A DNA stretch of 64,000 nt, from contig JAQISU010000109.1 of the NCBI GenBank assembly GCA_029339505.1, positions 772,001 to 836,000 on the forward strand. The letters run 5' to 3'. The position numbers were made by a program, and so were the translations under genes. The notes under the pieces are model-generated. The model was not told the DNA's origin. It did not search any database and saw only the letters and a list, made by a program, of their open reading frames with translations. Origin of the DNA: Unio delphinus. Its lineage: Eukaryota; Mollusca; Bivalvia; Unionida; Unionidae. Below are positions 14,506-28,422 of this stretch, piece after piece. How positions within the stretch are numbered: position 1 is the stretch's first letter; each line of letters opens with the position of its first letter.

Positions 14506-17500
14506 CACTGGATAGTTTCGAATTTTGACACTTCCCTAATATTTAAGGTAGAAGGCATGAGCCTAATTATCACCATCCTAGCATTTTTCAGTTCATACAT
14601 AAGCTGAATCTGTAATGTGGTTTAATGTGGGAACTGGTTGTCTTGTTGGTGACTGCCTGTCACAGTTAGACTAGCACTGGATATCAAATGCGTAGCTTGG
14701 ACTTCAAATGAGCCGCGGACTTGGCTTGCGTATTTACATGTGTCTGCTACAGAGGTAAATATCTAAAAATCTAGAGGATTGAGGGCTGATGAAAAGTTTG
14801 CTAATTTGTTACAATACTAGTGAACTTTATTCATGGATAAGGCACATACTGATTCTTTTAGCTGTCTTGTCACAGGAAAATATTCAAAATACCCCCTTTC
14901 TGTAAAAAAATAAATGTAAAATAGAGGGGTTGGGCAGTGTTGATTCAGTATAAACGCCACTAATTGCATAAGGAATTAACTTTAGCTCCTCAGTCAGACT
15001 CTTACAAGCATCATTTCAACAAAAATCATTAGCTAATTTTTATTTGTATTTTTAATGTAATATTATTATCATTTTTCTGCTATAGGTCATTGTCGGATAA
15101 AAATTTGCCAAAAAAAAACCCTGTCCAGTGAGACCGTAAATACTTCATTTAACATTTATTTTCTCTCATTCATACTATAGAATCACTTTAAATAAACAAA
15201 GGAACAATTTCTTTCCATTGATTTGATCTACAAATCATAATAAGGACGAAATTTAACTAGCAATATTTGACCTAGTATAAAGCCTCTCAAACGGAAGTGA
15301 AGACTGGTTTACGGACTAGGTCATACGAAAAAGAAGACCGGTTTACGGAAGTGATCTAAATGAGAACGAAGCACCTATTTACGGAAGTGATCAAATGAAA
15401 GTGATAATTGATCAAACGCTTGTTTGAGGATAGGATTAACATTCATAAACCGCGGATGTCAATAGCAACATCATGCAAATTAGTTATGTTTCTTAGACCG
15501 TTTCATGTAATAAATCTTCCTCGCCAAACTTGTCCATGTTTCTGACTGATAAACGTTATCGCCGATTGTTTATCATAAGACATATATGATATTATCTAAT
15601 GTCCGATTATAGCAACAAAATATGATTGGTAGTTCAAACAAATGAAACAGATACTTTCCTATATTCCAAATTAGATGCTTCCATTATACAGTCTTGGCAA
15701 CCTTTGTTTGCAGGACGCCTCAAGCTTGTAATTGTAATAAACAAAGCATTTAAATGTGGACGACCCCCCCCCCCGAAAACAATTAAAAGGTCACAAATGC
15801 AGCATATTGTTCTCAGCTATCATAATCAGTATCATAAATAATTATTTCATTTAATTTTATGTCATCTCTGCAGATATTTCTCAAAATAAAATCGGAGTTA
15901 ACCGGATTTTACAAAATGCCAGAATCATAATTTACGCGAGAGGAAAACCTGTCAAATGAAACTTTTTCGAAATGAAGACCGATTTATTATGTCTAGAATA
16001 TTTGAAGTCTATTTTTTATTGTGGTAATTGTTTTGTTTTTTTTTAAACTTGACTAGTGTCGAAATAACAAATATTTTAAAAAAGTGACCATCCTGGTAAG
16101 AGGAACTTCTGTTTTTATTCCAGATTTGTCTAGCTGAATGACAGTCGAACACATAATTGCATTTTTCATGGTTTAAATCAGCCAGTAAAATGTATAGATA
16201 TAATAGAAAATTAGGTTTGGGGGTGATTATTTAGGGATTATAAATCTGTTGCTTTAAATATCCGGTCTCAAAAAAAGTAAAATCATTAGCTTTATTGGAA
16301 AAAAAATTTCACATTAATTCACTCACTAATACTTGATGTAGAACTTATTTTATTAACCTGCATTTTTATTTTACGAATAGATTTCTTCAGAATCCAGGAC
16401 ATGAATCTTTATTGTCTTCATGGAACACGAAATCAACGCGGTCAAATACATCTGAGCATGTAATGATCGTTTTCGAGAGTAAAAGCAAGCGTTGAATAAA
16501 TATATATGTAGCAGAAACCCAATCCAGATTAAACTAACATTTAGATGGCATTACGATAACCTTCGACTGACACCAATTTCTTAGGGTGGATAAAGTATCA
16601 TCAATTAAACGGGTTTGAAGTTAATTGGGCGTGTAATGAAGCTAAATAAAAACAGTTATGTAAGCTATCACTTAATAATATTACAATGCCGAGGTTTATA
16701 TCAGGTTGAACCGGTTCGAAAAGAGTAAACTTAGAAAGGTTCAAACGATACTTGCTGTTAGCTTGAAAGATTTATTGACGATGGTATGTTATAGATACAT
16801 TTGGTTGGATAAAGTCTAGCTCTTTTATTTCACTTTCTCCTCGTCTAGAATTATGCAATTTTCAAGTCAAGTGTAAGTTAGAAATTTTATGTTGACCAAT
16901 TGCGAATAGCGTTACTGTTTAAAAATAGTTTTTTATATTGACAAATCAAAAATATGTATTTTTTTTATATTGTCGATTCAGAAATATTATAGCTGAAAAT
17001 TATTTATTTTATATTGACCAATCGCAAATAGCGTTACTGTTGAAATATAATTTCTTATTGGTTTAAAATGGAAAAGTATATCGTAAACGTCAGGCCAGAG
17101 TTTTACGATGCCAAGACAGCTCATCGATTTATGACTTGTCTCTGAAAGTAAAGCAGTCAAAGGACATCTTCTAACGGAAAAATGCAAGTTTAAAGTCAGA
17201 CCTAATGTCAACGTTTACGGTGAAATCAATATTAGTTTATATATCTTCAATAAAAAAATTAAATATTAATTGAACTTTAACACCGTCAAAGAACGACTGT
17301 CTCCTCAATTACTTTTTTTTGTATATGAAGAAATTGTATTAATTTGCAATGTTATGCAGTTCCAAGATTACGGGTAGTTGTATTTCAATAGTTTGATAGT
17401 GTACCTAATCCATATGGAAAAGAACATCTTATTTTAATTATTTCATACTAATCAATAATAAAGTCAACAAACGTTTTCACGTAAACAACAATAAATATAA

Positions 17501-17582
17501 AGTAGCAAATGCTAATGAGTCGGCAAGGCAGATTGTCTTTGTAGTACATAGACAGGTAATAATTGTATCGTAATACGTTTAG
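14506..17582. other. Unassigned AT-rich sequence
   Basis: No gene supported. A short C-run lies near 15766-15774. The frame at 15626-15841 and the reverse frame at 16987-17211 carry no recognisable domain. Confidence 0.55.
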
Positions 17583-17880
17583 GATTGGGATTTTTAACGT
17601 AGCTTGAACAATTGCTCAGTCATATCGCTACGATGTCTGCAGTGAGGCAGTTTATAGTGATGTCTAGCACTATGGCATCATACATGTGGCATGATGTCCC
17701 ACCCAGTCACATTATGCTGACACCAGGCCAACCAGTCTTAACACCAACCTCTTGATGCTGAGCACCAAGCGAGGCAGCTGTTAGGACCACTTTTGTAAGT
17801 CCTTCTTTTGACTCGGCCAGGGATCGAACCCACGACCTCCCGCTTCCGCGGCGGACGCTCTAACCACTGGGCCACTGAAA
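17583..17880 (-). mobile_element. tRNA-derived SINE, copy 1
   Basis: Read on the reverse strand, the 5' end looks like a tRNA gene fragment: an A-box-like GTGGTTAGAGCG and a perfect B-box GGTTCGATCC, spaced as in tRNAs. It is followed by a ~230-bp non-tRNA body. A second copy at about 59588-59893 has the same orientation and boundaries, which confirms a dispersed family. It would be transcribed by RNA polymerase III and moved by a LINE enzyme in trans. The tRNA part is not a functional tRNA gene: no complete cloverleaf is evident. Confidence 0.85.
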
Positions 17881-18600
17881 CGGTTGTATGTATAATAAAA
17901 CATGCTTCTAAAACTTTTGTAACTTCTCCGAGGCAAATGAATCAACCAACCAATTATGCCTCAAAGGGGCAAACGTTCTTTTTTTAACGTATTATCCCAA
18001 ATTTATGCAGTGAAATTCCAGTATTGAAATTAAAGCCTTACATCTTAAGGATTTGAAATTAAAGTTTTACTTTCTTTATTTCATTTTAAAAACTAGTAAT
18101 ATTTAATTAAAAAATAAATATTCACTAAAATGAATCATATTTTCTCAGAATTAATTTAACAATTAAATCTATTATTTTGGTCTAGATTTGAATTGCAAAT
18201 TATATCATAAAGTTTAGAAATGAAAACATACAACAACAGAAAGTAGAACAATGTGTACTCTGCCAACAAAAGACACTAAATCATTATTAAGTCGAAATTT
18301 TCAATAAATTCGGAATGGGAAATGATACCATTTTCAACCATCACCTGGCTACCACCCACAATCGCAACAATACCCACATCCCACACCCTAAACCTATTCT
18401 TTGTATCATCGAAGTAATTTTGTTATTGGGAGCAATAACACTACAAATAAAGAATTTTAGTGCATACAACATTATATTATCTATAACACTGACGCGTATA
18501 AAATAAAAAAATAGAGAAATCTTAAAGTCCGATATCGCCCTAAATTGATTTGATCATTCTATCCAACATCTAGCAATTTATTTCATTTCCATGTAAATAT
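17881..18600. other. Unassigned AT-rich sequence
   Basis: No gene or strong repeat seen. Confidence 0.55.
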
Positions 18601-18603
18601 ATC

Positions 18604-19515
<912 letters not shown>

Positions 19516-20014
19516 ATTTTAGTATTCATATATTCATATCTATATAATCTTTACCAAAATACTGACGATGAAGGCGACAGTTTTTAGATCGCATATGTTA
19601 ACTGGACTTGTGGTGTTTGAGAGAACTTTTCTATTTGTGATTGTTTTGTGTAGTTGTAAAACTGCACATAATCAACGATTTTCAATGATAATTACGTTAA
19701 TTATCCTCCAGAATGATTTCACCGTATAATTTATATTGATAAATTCCTGTATTAAATGGGGAAATCAACGCCAAATTGACTAGTAATTAGGTAATAAAAT
19801 CAAATTAATAATATGTTGACTACTTTTTCGTTTATAAAACCATCTCACTAAATGTGAATCAGTGCACGCACTGTAATTGTCTCTTCGCTGACATTACCGA
19901 TGCCCAATAATTATTGTCTTTTTAAGGATAATAATTGTTCAGGGCTTAATCAAGGTCTTTGGTTTATTATTTGGATTCTACTTGAATAATGAACGAACAA
20001 AATCAATTACGTAC

Positions 20015-20017
<3 letters not shown>

Positions 20018-20084
<67 letters not shown>
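20018..20084. repeat. (GA)n microsatellite
   Basis: Pure GA tract of about 65 bp followed by a short TATATAT. Confidence 0.99.
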
Positions 20085-20088
<4 letters not shown>

Positions 20089-21761
20089 ATATTTAAAGAA
20101 ATGTTCAGTATGTTAGACCTTACACTGTGTCCCCATTTCCTAGTTGTTTCGATAGAAAATGGTTAATTTGTTTCCGACCTTTAGTCCCAGTCCAACAATT
20201 TTTAGTGATCGATCAGAAAAAGCGCTGCATTTGGCGTTGGTGAGATTTATCCTTAGAAACATGATGGTTTGAATTAAATCTTTTAATTTTTAATAAATGT
20301 GATAACTGTAGTTTGATTGGCTGAATCCAAAAGTCAACGGAACATTAACTGCTGTTGTTATTTCTCAATTTTAATTTGAATTAATAATTTAAATAGCATA
20401 ACTGTACGTTCTGATCACTGTGGGATTTCCATAGACTGATCTAAAATAGGAATGAAATAATGATTTATCAAATCACTATTTGTACACATGTTTACCTGAC
20501 CTAGATGTGAATAATACCTATTGGATATTCTAGTCTATTTTGTTATAGTTCGTGACCTCGAGCTAATTGTTTTAATTTTTCTTATCTTTAAAACTGATGC
20601 TTATATGCTTCCTGAGTATATGACATTTGTGTCCAAATTCTACTGATGCGTGATTTTTTTCATGGACATTTTTGGCATAGAGTTGTCAATTAAGATCATG
20701 TGACAACGCGACTTTCAACACCGTATTTCTATTCTGAACGTTTTGCTTATTCACTTAGTATTCGTTCTAATTACTTAGTCATTTAGATTCTGAAGAAAAG
20801 CCGACGGTGTTGTCAGTTTTATTTATTTTAAGTTCGAAAGGACACCAGCGTACAAAAAGAACAAAACAACCAACCAAACAAACAAACAAACAAGCAACAA
20901 TATTGCAAACGGTTAAAGAAAAAAAAAAACGACAAAAAGGTTACTGTCAATAAACCGATTTAAAAAAAAGATAAAATGACATAAATGACATCGACATCAC
21001 TTTTAAAACGGTGGATGAAAATATAGCAATACTATTTTGTGAATATCTGCTTGACTTACCCTTAAACGATTGCTAATATTGGTTTTTATTCAGTGCACAT
21101 GCTTCTATTTCTTGTAATTAAATTCTCCATCGGTTATATGAACTCGTAAGGTTATCCGTACTTACAAGAGCTAAAACAAAATCAATGAAATTAAAGTGTT
21201 GTTAGTCTTATTTTACATACTGCTCTATTACAACCTGTAAATAATGAATACAATTGAATTAATCTGTAATAAAGTTAATTGAAATGTTTCATGAAGCATA
21301 TGGCATTATTAATTGCGTGGAAAAACAATCAGTTATTAGAAGCCGTGCACCACACGATTGCTGGCAAATTAATCTGTAATTTGTACGCGTTATTAATTGA
21401 CAGAACGACGCTAGGCAGCCATGAATCAATGCATCAAAACTTGCATCAGTCTTATAGCACGCTATGTGCACACGACAACACCTGAGCAGTAACTAGTCCA
21501 GTCTAGTGCTGTTAGATCAATTTTTGTAATGGGGCAACGTAGTTTTCAAAATTCAAACTGTCCAATATTTCAAACTGACGAGATTTTACATCAACGCGGC
21601 ACTTCGGTTAAAATGATAATACTCAATGATGTGAGAAAGTTATTAGCAAATGTTTGTAAGAGAGAAAATATAAAATGCAAAATGCAAAATACCAACTTAA
21701 TATATCTGCAACAACAAACAAACAACAGCAGCAACAACAACAGCAATAATGGCAATACTAT

Positions 21762-21762
<1 letters not shown>

Positions 21763-21841
<79 letters not shown>

Positions 21842-21854
21842 ATAATAATAATAA
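21763..21854. repeat. (ACT)n / (AAT)n microsatellite
   Basis: ACT trinucleotides for about 80 bp, then a short AAT run. Poly-Thr and poly-Ser frames here are artefacts. Confidence 0.99.
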
Positions 21855-22799
21855 CGAAAGATCTCTTCAAATTTATTCTTTTCCGTTTATGATACCAATC
21901 AATTGTATTTCTTGTCAAGAAACGAACAGTCATACACATTAGGTGAGAAATTATTATACCCGTCTTCCTTCATTAACAGCGATGAAATAAATCCAAAATT
22001 CATAGATACTCATTCGAGGAGCATTATAAATGGCAAGCAATATATCACCCTCTCTTTCATAGATATAGAAAAAGTCCCGATGCATTCCTGCATGCCGTAG
22101 AGGTCACCGTTTTGTTCCTGGATGTGTCCAGTGATGATGTTCTACAATGATGTTCTATCTTGGAAGGTCTCGTATATATAATGCTACTGCATATCTATAT
22201 TCTTTCTTATTTTAGTAACCAGAATACAAGATTTTTCTTTTTCTTTGAAACATCTTCAACCATGCGTAAAATCTCGCCAAGACAGGAAAGTATGTGTTCT
22301 TGTGAGAGGGTGCTGTTTCTCTTCAACATAACAGATGGATTTACTATGAGGTTCCCCGCTTTAATTAGCGCAGACATCTTTGAGCTAAAAGACTACCCTA
22401 AGCATATGGTTGTTTGGTTTCTCTTTAATATTTCTTTATGCATAATATATGTGGAATCTTTGGTTTCCTTCCTCCTCTGCGAATAATAGTCGAACACTCT
22501 TTCATGTGACACAGCTGCTAATTTTCGTTGCCAATACTCGATGAAAAGTAGAATAAAATTGCATGTGGGATTGAAATAAATATTACGCAATGCATATATA
22601 TTTTTTGTACAAAACACGAGACAAGTAGCAATTAAAGACATAAACGGCTACACAAAACTTAAGACCACTAAAGCCTAATGACACCCACGGCTTAACGAAA
22701 CTTACGAATCGTCACGAATTGATAAAAAAATCTTAAAACCTTTTTTTTCGATTGAAAGCGTTTTCCTTAAATTCTTCCTGATAATGTTGGCAAATATGT

Positions 22800-23819
22800 C
22801 GCTTTCTTTATACTCAGTTACTGCAACGAGTTATAATGTCTGTTTGTGGCATTGCTCTATGTTAGTTTCTGGTACTTATTATGTGTTCTAATGGGATTAC
22901 TCTTTATTATCATTAAGTAATTATCATGTTTATTTGTGGAATTACTGCACCTTAGCATCAAGTAATTTTCATATTTATTTGTGGATTACTCCACGTTCTG
23001 TATAAAGCAATTACTTTGTTTATCTGTGCGATTAATCTATGGTATCAATATGTAGTTATAATATCACAACTCTATGGTTTTAAACTGTGTAACAGAAAAG
23101 AGCGAAACCCAACAAATTTTTAAAATTCAAACAAATATTTTATTTAATTTTCTAAAAGAACTTTTTGTGGACTAAATCCCAAATGGTCCTTAAAGTTCTA
23201 AGTCCAAATGTATAAAGTTCCCTTTGAATTCTAGTGGTATTCCAAAAAAGTTTCGATAATGAATGTGTTGATGTGGCTGAAGTCTCGATTATGCTAATAC
23301 ACCAGTGGCCTTGAGAGTGACGATATGCTAACAGTCAATTTGATGTATCACAATAATATAATCAAAAATATTCTTGTTTGAATTATACATTAATTTTCGA
23401 ATTTAAGAATAGTATTGTGAGCTCTTTGATTTTCTAGTGAATAAATACTATGAATAAATAAATGAATAACCGAACACAACAAAAAGACGGATTCTGCTTC
23501 AATATGTTAAGGAAGAACGAGTAAATTTTTGTTGATTAAGATTAAAATGCCCTCTATCTGACCTAGTTCGCAATGATCATTTCCTGAACATACTGTGATT
23601 TAGAAATTTATTACAATACTATGTCACTTAATGATAACTTTCATTCTGGAAGTTTCTAGGGTCAGATTCAATACTAATTTCATGTTTACATTAATAATGA
23701 TCTGAATATTTAATCCACACTCAGAGAGAAATTTTAGGTATGTATTTTGTTGTTTACAATAACAATGTCCCTGGTCAAATACACAGTGAGCTTAATTATG
23801 GACAAGGTCAAGTTCAGAA

Positions 23820-23904
<85 letters not shown>

Positions 23905-24109
23905 TGCATATAATCACTGAGAGAAGTCAACAAATAATACAAATTAAATGTTAAAACAGCATCAATTAGTTATCATATGTATTTGCGTAGTTGATCAAAC
24001 AAGTAGTTATTATATTTATTTGTGAAATTGAACTGTGTTAGCATCAATTTGTAATCATGTCGGTTTTAGTGATAATTCTAGATTAGCTTCAAGTTGTTAT
24101 AATGTATAT
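22800..24109. repeat. Degenerate ~45-bp minisatellite, left part
   Basis: Phrases resembling AGTTATTATGTTTATTTGTG followed by ATTACTC and AGCATCA recur at 22840-23060 and again at 23960-24109. The same unit resumes at 54907 to the right of the large insertion, so this array is the target into which the insertion went. Confidence 0.75.
23827..23901. repeat. (TA)n microsatellite
   Basis: TA tract of about 75 bp inside the degenerate minisatellite region. Confidence 0.98.
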
Positions 24110-24114
24110 ATGTG
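24110..24114. repeat. Target-site duplication of A, left
   Basis: ATGTG directly before the inverted repeat; an identical ATGTG lies at 54907-54911. Confidence 0.7.
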
Positions 24115-24283
24115 AGCAGCAATGAGGGTTTGCCCATCATTTTTTGTGGATGTGTTTTCGACCAATGGAAGGTTATTTTTTACCATTTTTTGTGGGTGTG
24201 TTTTCGACCAACGGAGGGTTTTCAACGATGGAAACAAAGGGTTTACAAAACATGGTAATGTTGAACGGTTGCAATTAATTAAC
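24115..24283 (+). repeat. Left TIR of element A
   Basis: Starts AGCAGCAATGAGGGTTTGCC and matches the complement of 54755-54906, with small indels. It contains an internal ~45-bp duplication: a segment with CATTTTTTGTGG-TGTGTTTTCGACCAA occurs twice (about 24135-24175 and 24182-24220), while the right TIR has it once. Confidence 0.92.
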
Positions 24284-24302
24284 GAAATAATTGTTATATA
24301 TC

Positions 24303-25227
24303 ATGGCAAACGTCGGAGAAGCACAAATAACTAGATTAACTAGAGAGCGGTTGGTTGCGATCAAGAAATTTCTCCATATAAGAGACTCTTTCAGAGATAA
24401 TTTGCAACGACGACAACAGCAAAAGTTAGATTTTACTGCTGATACCGAACAATTATTTAAGCCGATAACTACAGTAACTGAAGAATTTGTTGCCGCGATA
24501 AAAGAGTCTAAACCAGAGGTAAAACCTCCAAAGATAAGAGATGATAGAGTTCAAGATCTACGAAATAAATTTACTGAGGAGGTTCTAGCTCGTATCGATA
24601 AAAGTGATATAGATGATTTGGTAGATTTTGCTGCCAAGGGATATTACAATAAAGAAAATTATTTAAAACCTAAATATAAAGCTTATGCCAAAAATGTCGA
24701 TGAATGGGCTAAGGCGGTTTATAAAGTTAAATATCAACTACCACAAATTAATAATGAAGAATCAAAATATATGGCATATATAACTGCCGTTGAACAAAAA
24801 TATATTGAAAATCAGGGAAAAAATATAATTAAGATCTGAACAACAACGATTAAAATAAGTGCAAAAACAACTAGAAAAGAAGAACAAAACTATTAAAACA
24901 AGAACGAGCAGAACAACGAAAACGTTTACAACCAAGTTCACGAGGACGAGGACGGGGACGGGGACGAACACAAGATGATCCTCAAATTTCTCAACTTGAC
25001 GAAGAAGAGAAGAAAGCCGGGGAGGGATATCACGGTGGTAGTATTGAAGCGTGTTCACAAAGTATACTCAATGATACATCGGAGGAAAACGAGTTGGAAA
25101 TAATTCTCCGATGATAATTAACGAGGTGGCTGAAATTTGTCAACGACTATTTCAAGGTCGTGTAATGGATATTGGATTATATCGCAGTTTTATCGATGAA
25201 CTTACTGATGACTATTACAGCGATTAA
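24303..25227 (+). pseudogene. First-position structural protein, A copy (broken)
   Basis: An open frame of 178 residues (24303-24839) begins MANVGEAQ and shares a basic N-terminal segment (LTRERLVAIKKF, then a QLF-KPIT motif) with the B gene at 41694-42651. The middle is disrupted by shifts after 24839, and a conserved C-terminal piece (GNNSPMIINEVAEICQRLF, near 25092) is readable in another frame down to a TAA at 25225-25227. Related genes occupy the first position of the structural block in both elements. The role is unknown; a minor capsid or scaffold protein is only a guess. Confidence 0.75.
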
Positions 25228-25283
25228 TGATTTTGTCATCGATGAACTTACTGATGGCTATTACAGCGATTAATGATTTTGTC
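25192..25283. repeat. 46-bp tandem duplication at a gene end
   Basis: The last codons and stop of the preceding gene are repeated once (25192-25237 and 25238-25283), differing by a single base. This is a local slippage event in element A. Confidence 0.9.
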
Positions 25284-25313
25284 ATCCGATTAGATAAATA
25301 GCATTTAAAAAAA

Positions 25314-25704
25314 ATGATAGTACATCTTAGTATGAATAGAGCAAGACCCGTTTATGTCGTAAATTCACGATTACCTGTGTATAAGGTTAACCATCGGTGA
25401 TGGATTAGGTGATGTTGTCTCTGGGCTTTTTACTAGAATTGCTCCAAAGATTTTACCGGTCGGTAAAGAAATAGCGTCAAAAGCTATTGGAACTCTCGGT
25501 GATAAGATTGGTAGTGAAGTTGGTAACAGGGTTGGTGATCTTGCTATTGACGCGTTTAATACTGTAAATAAAAAACTTAAGTCATTAGTGGGAGGAAAAT
25601 TACCGTCTACGAATCAGATGCCATCTCATTTATGTAAGGTAGTTAATGAAATAGCAAAACAAAGGTTACAATCGCTTGCTGGTTCTGGTCTAAGAAGATT
25701 ATGA
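25314..25704 (+). pseudogene. pVI-like glycine-rich core protein, A copy (frameshifted)
   Basis: The N-terminus reads in one frame up to a TGA at 25398-25400 and includes VYVVNSRLPVY, almost identical to the B protein at 41137-41628 (VYVVNSRFPVY). The rest is in another frame: a GDGLG start, a glycine/alanine-rich amphipathic stretch, and a C-terminus ending AGSGLRRL. Position beside the hexon gene, size, basic character and the amphipathic helix fit a minor core or membrane-active protein like adenovirus pVI, by analogy only. Confidence 0.65.
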
Positions 25705-25729
25705 TTTAGATCAACAACTATATAATAAA

Positions 25730-28388
25730 ATGTTTAAACATGAGATAGATGACCCTTTTGATGATGCTTCTCCGGTACGAAAAAATGATTATATACGCGA
25801 TTATCAATATGTTTCGTATAGCGCTCCTATCCCTGATGCAAGATGCAAGAACACGAATTGAGCTCAGATTTGATGACACATCTAAATATTTCTTACGGTG
25901 TGAGGCGTTCATCGAGGTAGAGGGACAACTATAAAAAAACTGATACTACACCATATCTTGCTGCTGATAATCTCAATAATATTCCGATAGGATTTGTTAA
26001 TAATGGTATAATGGCGCTGTTTAGTGGTGCACACTATATAATTAGTTCTAATAAAATCGAATCCATCAATAATGATATTGATGTTGCAACCATAATAATG
26101 GATCTAGCTAGATGCTCTGATGATTTTATTAAATCTGCGGGTCATTCAGTGATGTTTGCGAAGGATATCACCGATAACGCCGATCATATTGAATTTGAAG
26201 TAAGACGACCAAAGGATCGTACAGCCGCAGCCGCTAGCGCTGATGTTGAGGATATGATTATTAAAAAAAGTGATGATACTTGCAATCTAGGTTTTGCAAC
26301 GCGAAAAAAGATGATAGACACCAATGGTAGATTTTCATGTGTGATCCCATTATCTCATATATTTGGATTTTGCAGAGATATCAGAAAAGTTATCTTTGGT
26401 GCTAGTCATACTGTAGCGCTTAATCGAAGACAAAATGATGATTATGCTCTTTGGCATGGTGCTGCTCCTGTTGCTCATGGTAAAGTAATACTATCAAAAT
26501 TAGCTTTGTGGATGCCAATTATGACTCGATCGTTGTCTGTTGAATCTCGGTTATTTTCTTTTATGGATTACGGAGGAAAATCGTTATTATCATGGTCTGA
26601 TATTACAACCGCTACTACAAATAGTAATGTTGGTGGTGTTTTTACTTGGCAGATCGCGCTAGCAAAAATGTTTCTTCGCCAAGACATATCTTTGTTACGT
26701 TACAAAATTTAAATCGAACACAATCAAATAGAGCGGGTGGTTTTGATAATTTACAGTATAGGAATCATATCGCATTTGGTAAATGTGGTGTTAATGAAGT
26801 ATCATTGCGAATAAGCAATCAGCAGGAACCTGTTGAAAGTCTTATTATCGATTATAATAATAATCAAATGGGTAGAGTGTGTCACAGAACTAGGCAAATA
26901 TTAACTTTATTTCTTCTTGGATACAAACCAATTTCATCATTTATTTCGTAGTACATGCGTTACCTGGGGTGAATAAGTGTTTTTCAAGGTAAGCGACGTG
27001 TAGCGACTTACATGTACCTGGCTTGAAATCACTTGAAGTCAGGAACATTATAATCACGGGGTGCACGGTAATTTTGCCCTGAATTCTGTTCACCTATTTG
27101 GGATATATAAGGTAGAAAATTTCTAAAAAGATTACGAGTCAAAAGTATATTGTTAAAGGAGAGATAGCTCGTCATTTCCTTTCTTCAGCCATAGGGTTGA
27201 TTGTGCCGTGATTGTGCTGTTTGATTGTGCCATTTGATTGTGCGATCAAATTGAGGTGTCTGACTGTCTGTCTGTCAGACTGTCTGTCCGTCTACGTTTG
27301 TATCTGGCGTGAACAGGAGGTCATGATGTCTGAGGATATCTGTCGAGATGTGTAAATATCCGGAACTATCTAGAAGTCTAAATGTCCGAGTGTCCGGAGC
27401 TGTCTAGAGGTGTAAACGTCCGGGGTAGCATCTAAGTGATTGGGACCGGTGGTTCTAATAGGTGTTGTATGCTGTCTGTACGTTAGTGTGACGTATAACT
27501 GTAGTGGATCCGTGAAGGGCAAGTGGCCGATAAAAGTATTGGGTCAACCCTAGGTATTCGGATAAGCTGTGCGGTGATTCAACAGTTGGTGAATAATACG
27601 GTTGTACAGAGTCGAGACGCATGTGTGTTTCAGTTGTGGTTACAATTGAATGCATTGATATATTTATACGGAGTTACTTTGAATCTCGGTAGTATTTCAA
27701 GGAATTACATGAATCTCAAGAACAGTTAGAAACTTGACTTAATACATATAGATGTTTGTACTTGTTATCGCAATTCATACGTGCAATAATATGATTTGAG
27801 GTTTATCGCAATTCATACGTGCGATAATATAATTTTTGTAAAGGTTTCCTTTTATTTGAAACATTTGTGCAGTCCAGAAGGTTCCTTGGATCTGTATTCA
27901 TTTTGAATTAATATTTAATTTTATTTTCAAATTGTGAATGGTTGTGAAGTGTGATTGTGGGTTGAACGCATGAGTTATTGTGTTGATACATCATTATTTT
28001 TCATTAATAATTTATTTCATAAATTTACATCATCTTTCACATATTGTGTTTGAGTTGTTCATTTGATCCACCATCCACTCGGTAACAGTTCTGTTACAGA
28101 GTGTATCATCGTTTGTGGTCTTATATGGGTTGTGATCAAAACATCGATACTGGACTACAGATATCACAATTGGATTTCAAAAATCTGTACCCGATCTATT
28201 ATTTTTCATTGCAACATCTCGATTGATCTAAATATTCAGTCATAGATGTAAAATTTCAAGCTCGCGTGGGGGCTCCTCCCGCTAGAGGATTTAGAGCAAT
28301 TGCTGTTATTCTTAGTGATAAATCTATGATCCTCGAGGGTGGTGGCGGAAAGATGAGAATCGTTGATGCACCCATTGAAAATATGTGA
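25730..28388 (+). pseudogene. Hexon-like major capsid protein, A copy (multiply broken and interrupted)
   Basis: Homologous to the B gene at 39655-41086. Recognisable blocks include TSKYFLRCEAF near 25880, IGFVNNGIMALF near 25990, the long frame 26011-26712 (233 residues), and a C-terminal block near 28300-28388 ending at TGA. At least three frameshifts are present. A 1.2-kb non-coding insert (about 26890-28097) separates the last eighth. The family forms pseudo-hexameric capsomers from double jelly-roll folds in Polintons and adintoviruses. This copy cannot give a full protein. Confidence 0.85.
26890..28097. mobile_element. 1.2-kb insert of unknown class inside the A capsid gene
   Basis: Capsid coding homology stops after 26889 and resumes at about 28098, where AGAGTGTATCATCG echoes AGAGTGTGTCACAG at 26874. 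The inserted sequence has no coding capacity, a TATA-like GGATATATAAGG at about 27100, CTGTCTGTC repeats near 27260-27300, and a local duplication of TTATCGCAATTCATACGTGC at about 27755-27830. It ends with GGTAACA just before the resumed gene, and a TGCGTTACC lies near its left end. This could be a degraded solo LTR, but no clean target duplication is visible. Confidence 0.5.
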
Positions 28389-28422
28389 TTTAAACAATTA
28401 GATGATGTGTTATCTTAATAAA

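Larger units (their letters stand above)
19514..22799. other. Unassigned sequence between repeats
   Basis: No gene supported apart from simple repeats listed separately. A 108-residue frame at 22160-22486 has no recognisable domain. Confidence 0.5.

Noticed and set aside
17800..17880. Possible tRNA gene on the reverse strand
   Set aside because: Has A- and B-box-like motifs but no complete cloverleaf, and recurs with the same 230-bp tail at 59588-59893, so it is a SINE head.
26954..28089. Solo LTR with TG...CA ends in the A capsid gene
   Set aside because: TGCGTTACC and GGTAACA are a suggestive pair but no matching 4-6 bp target duplication flanks them; kept only as an insert of unknown class.
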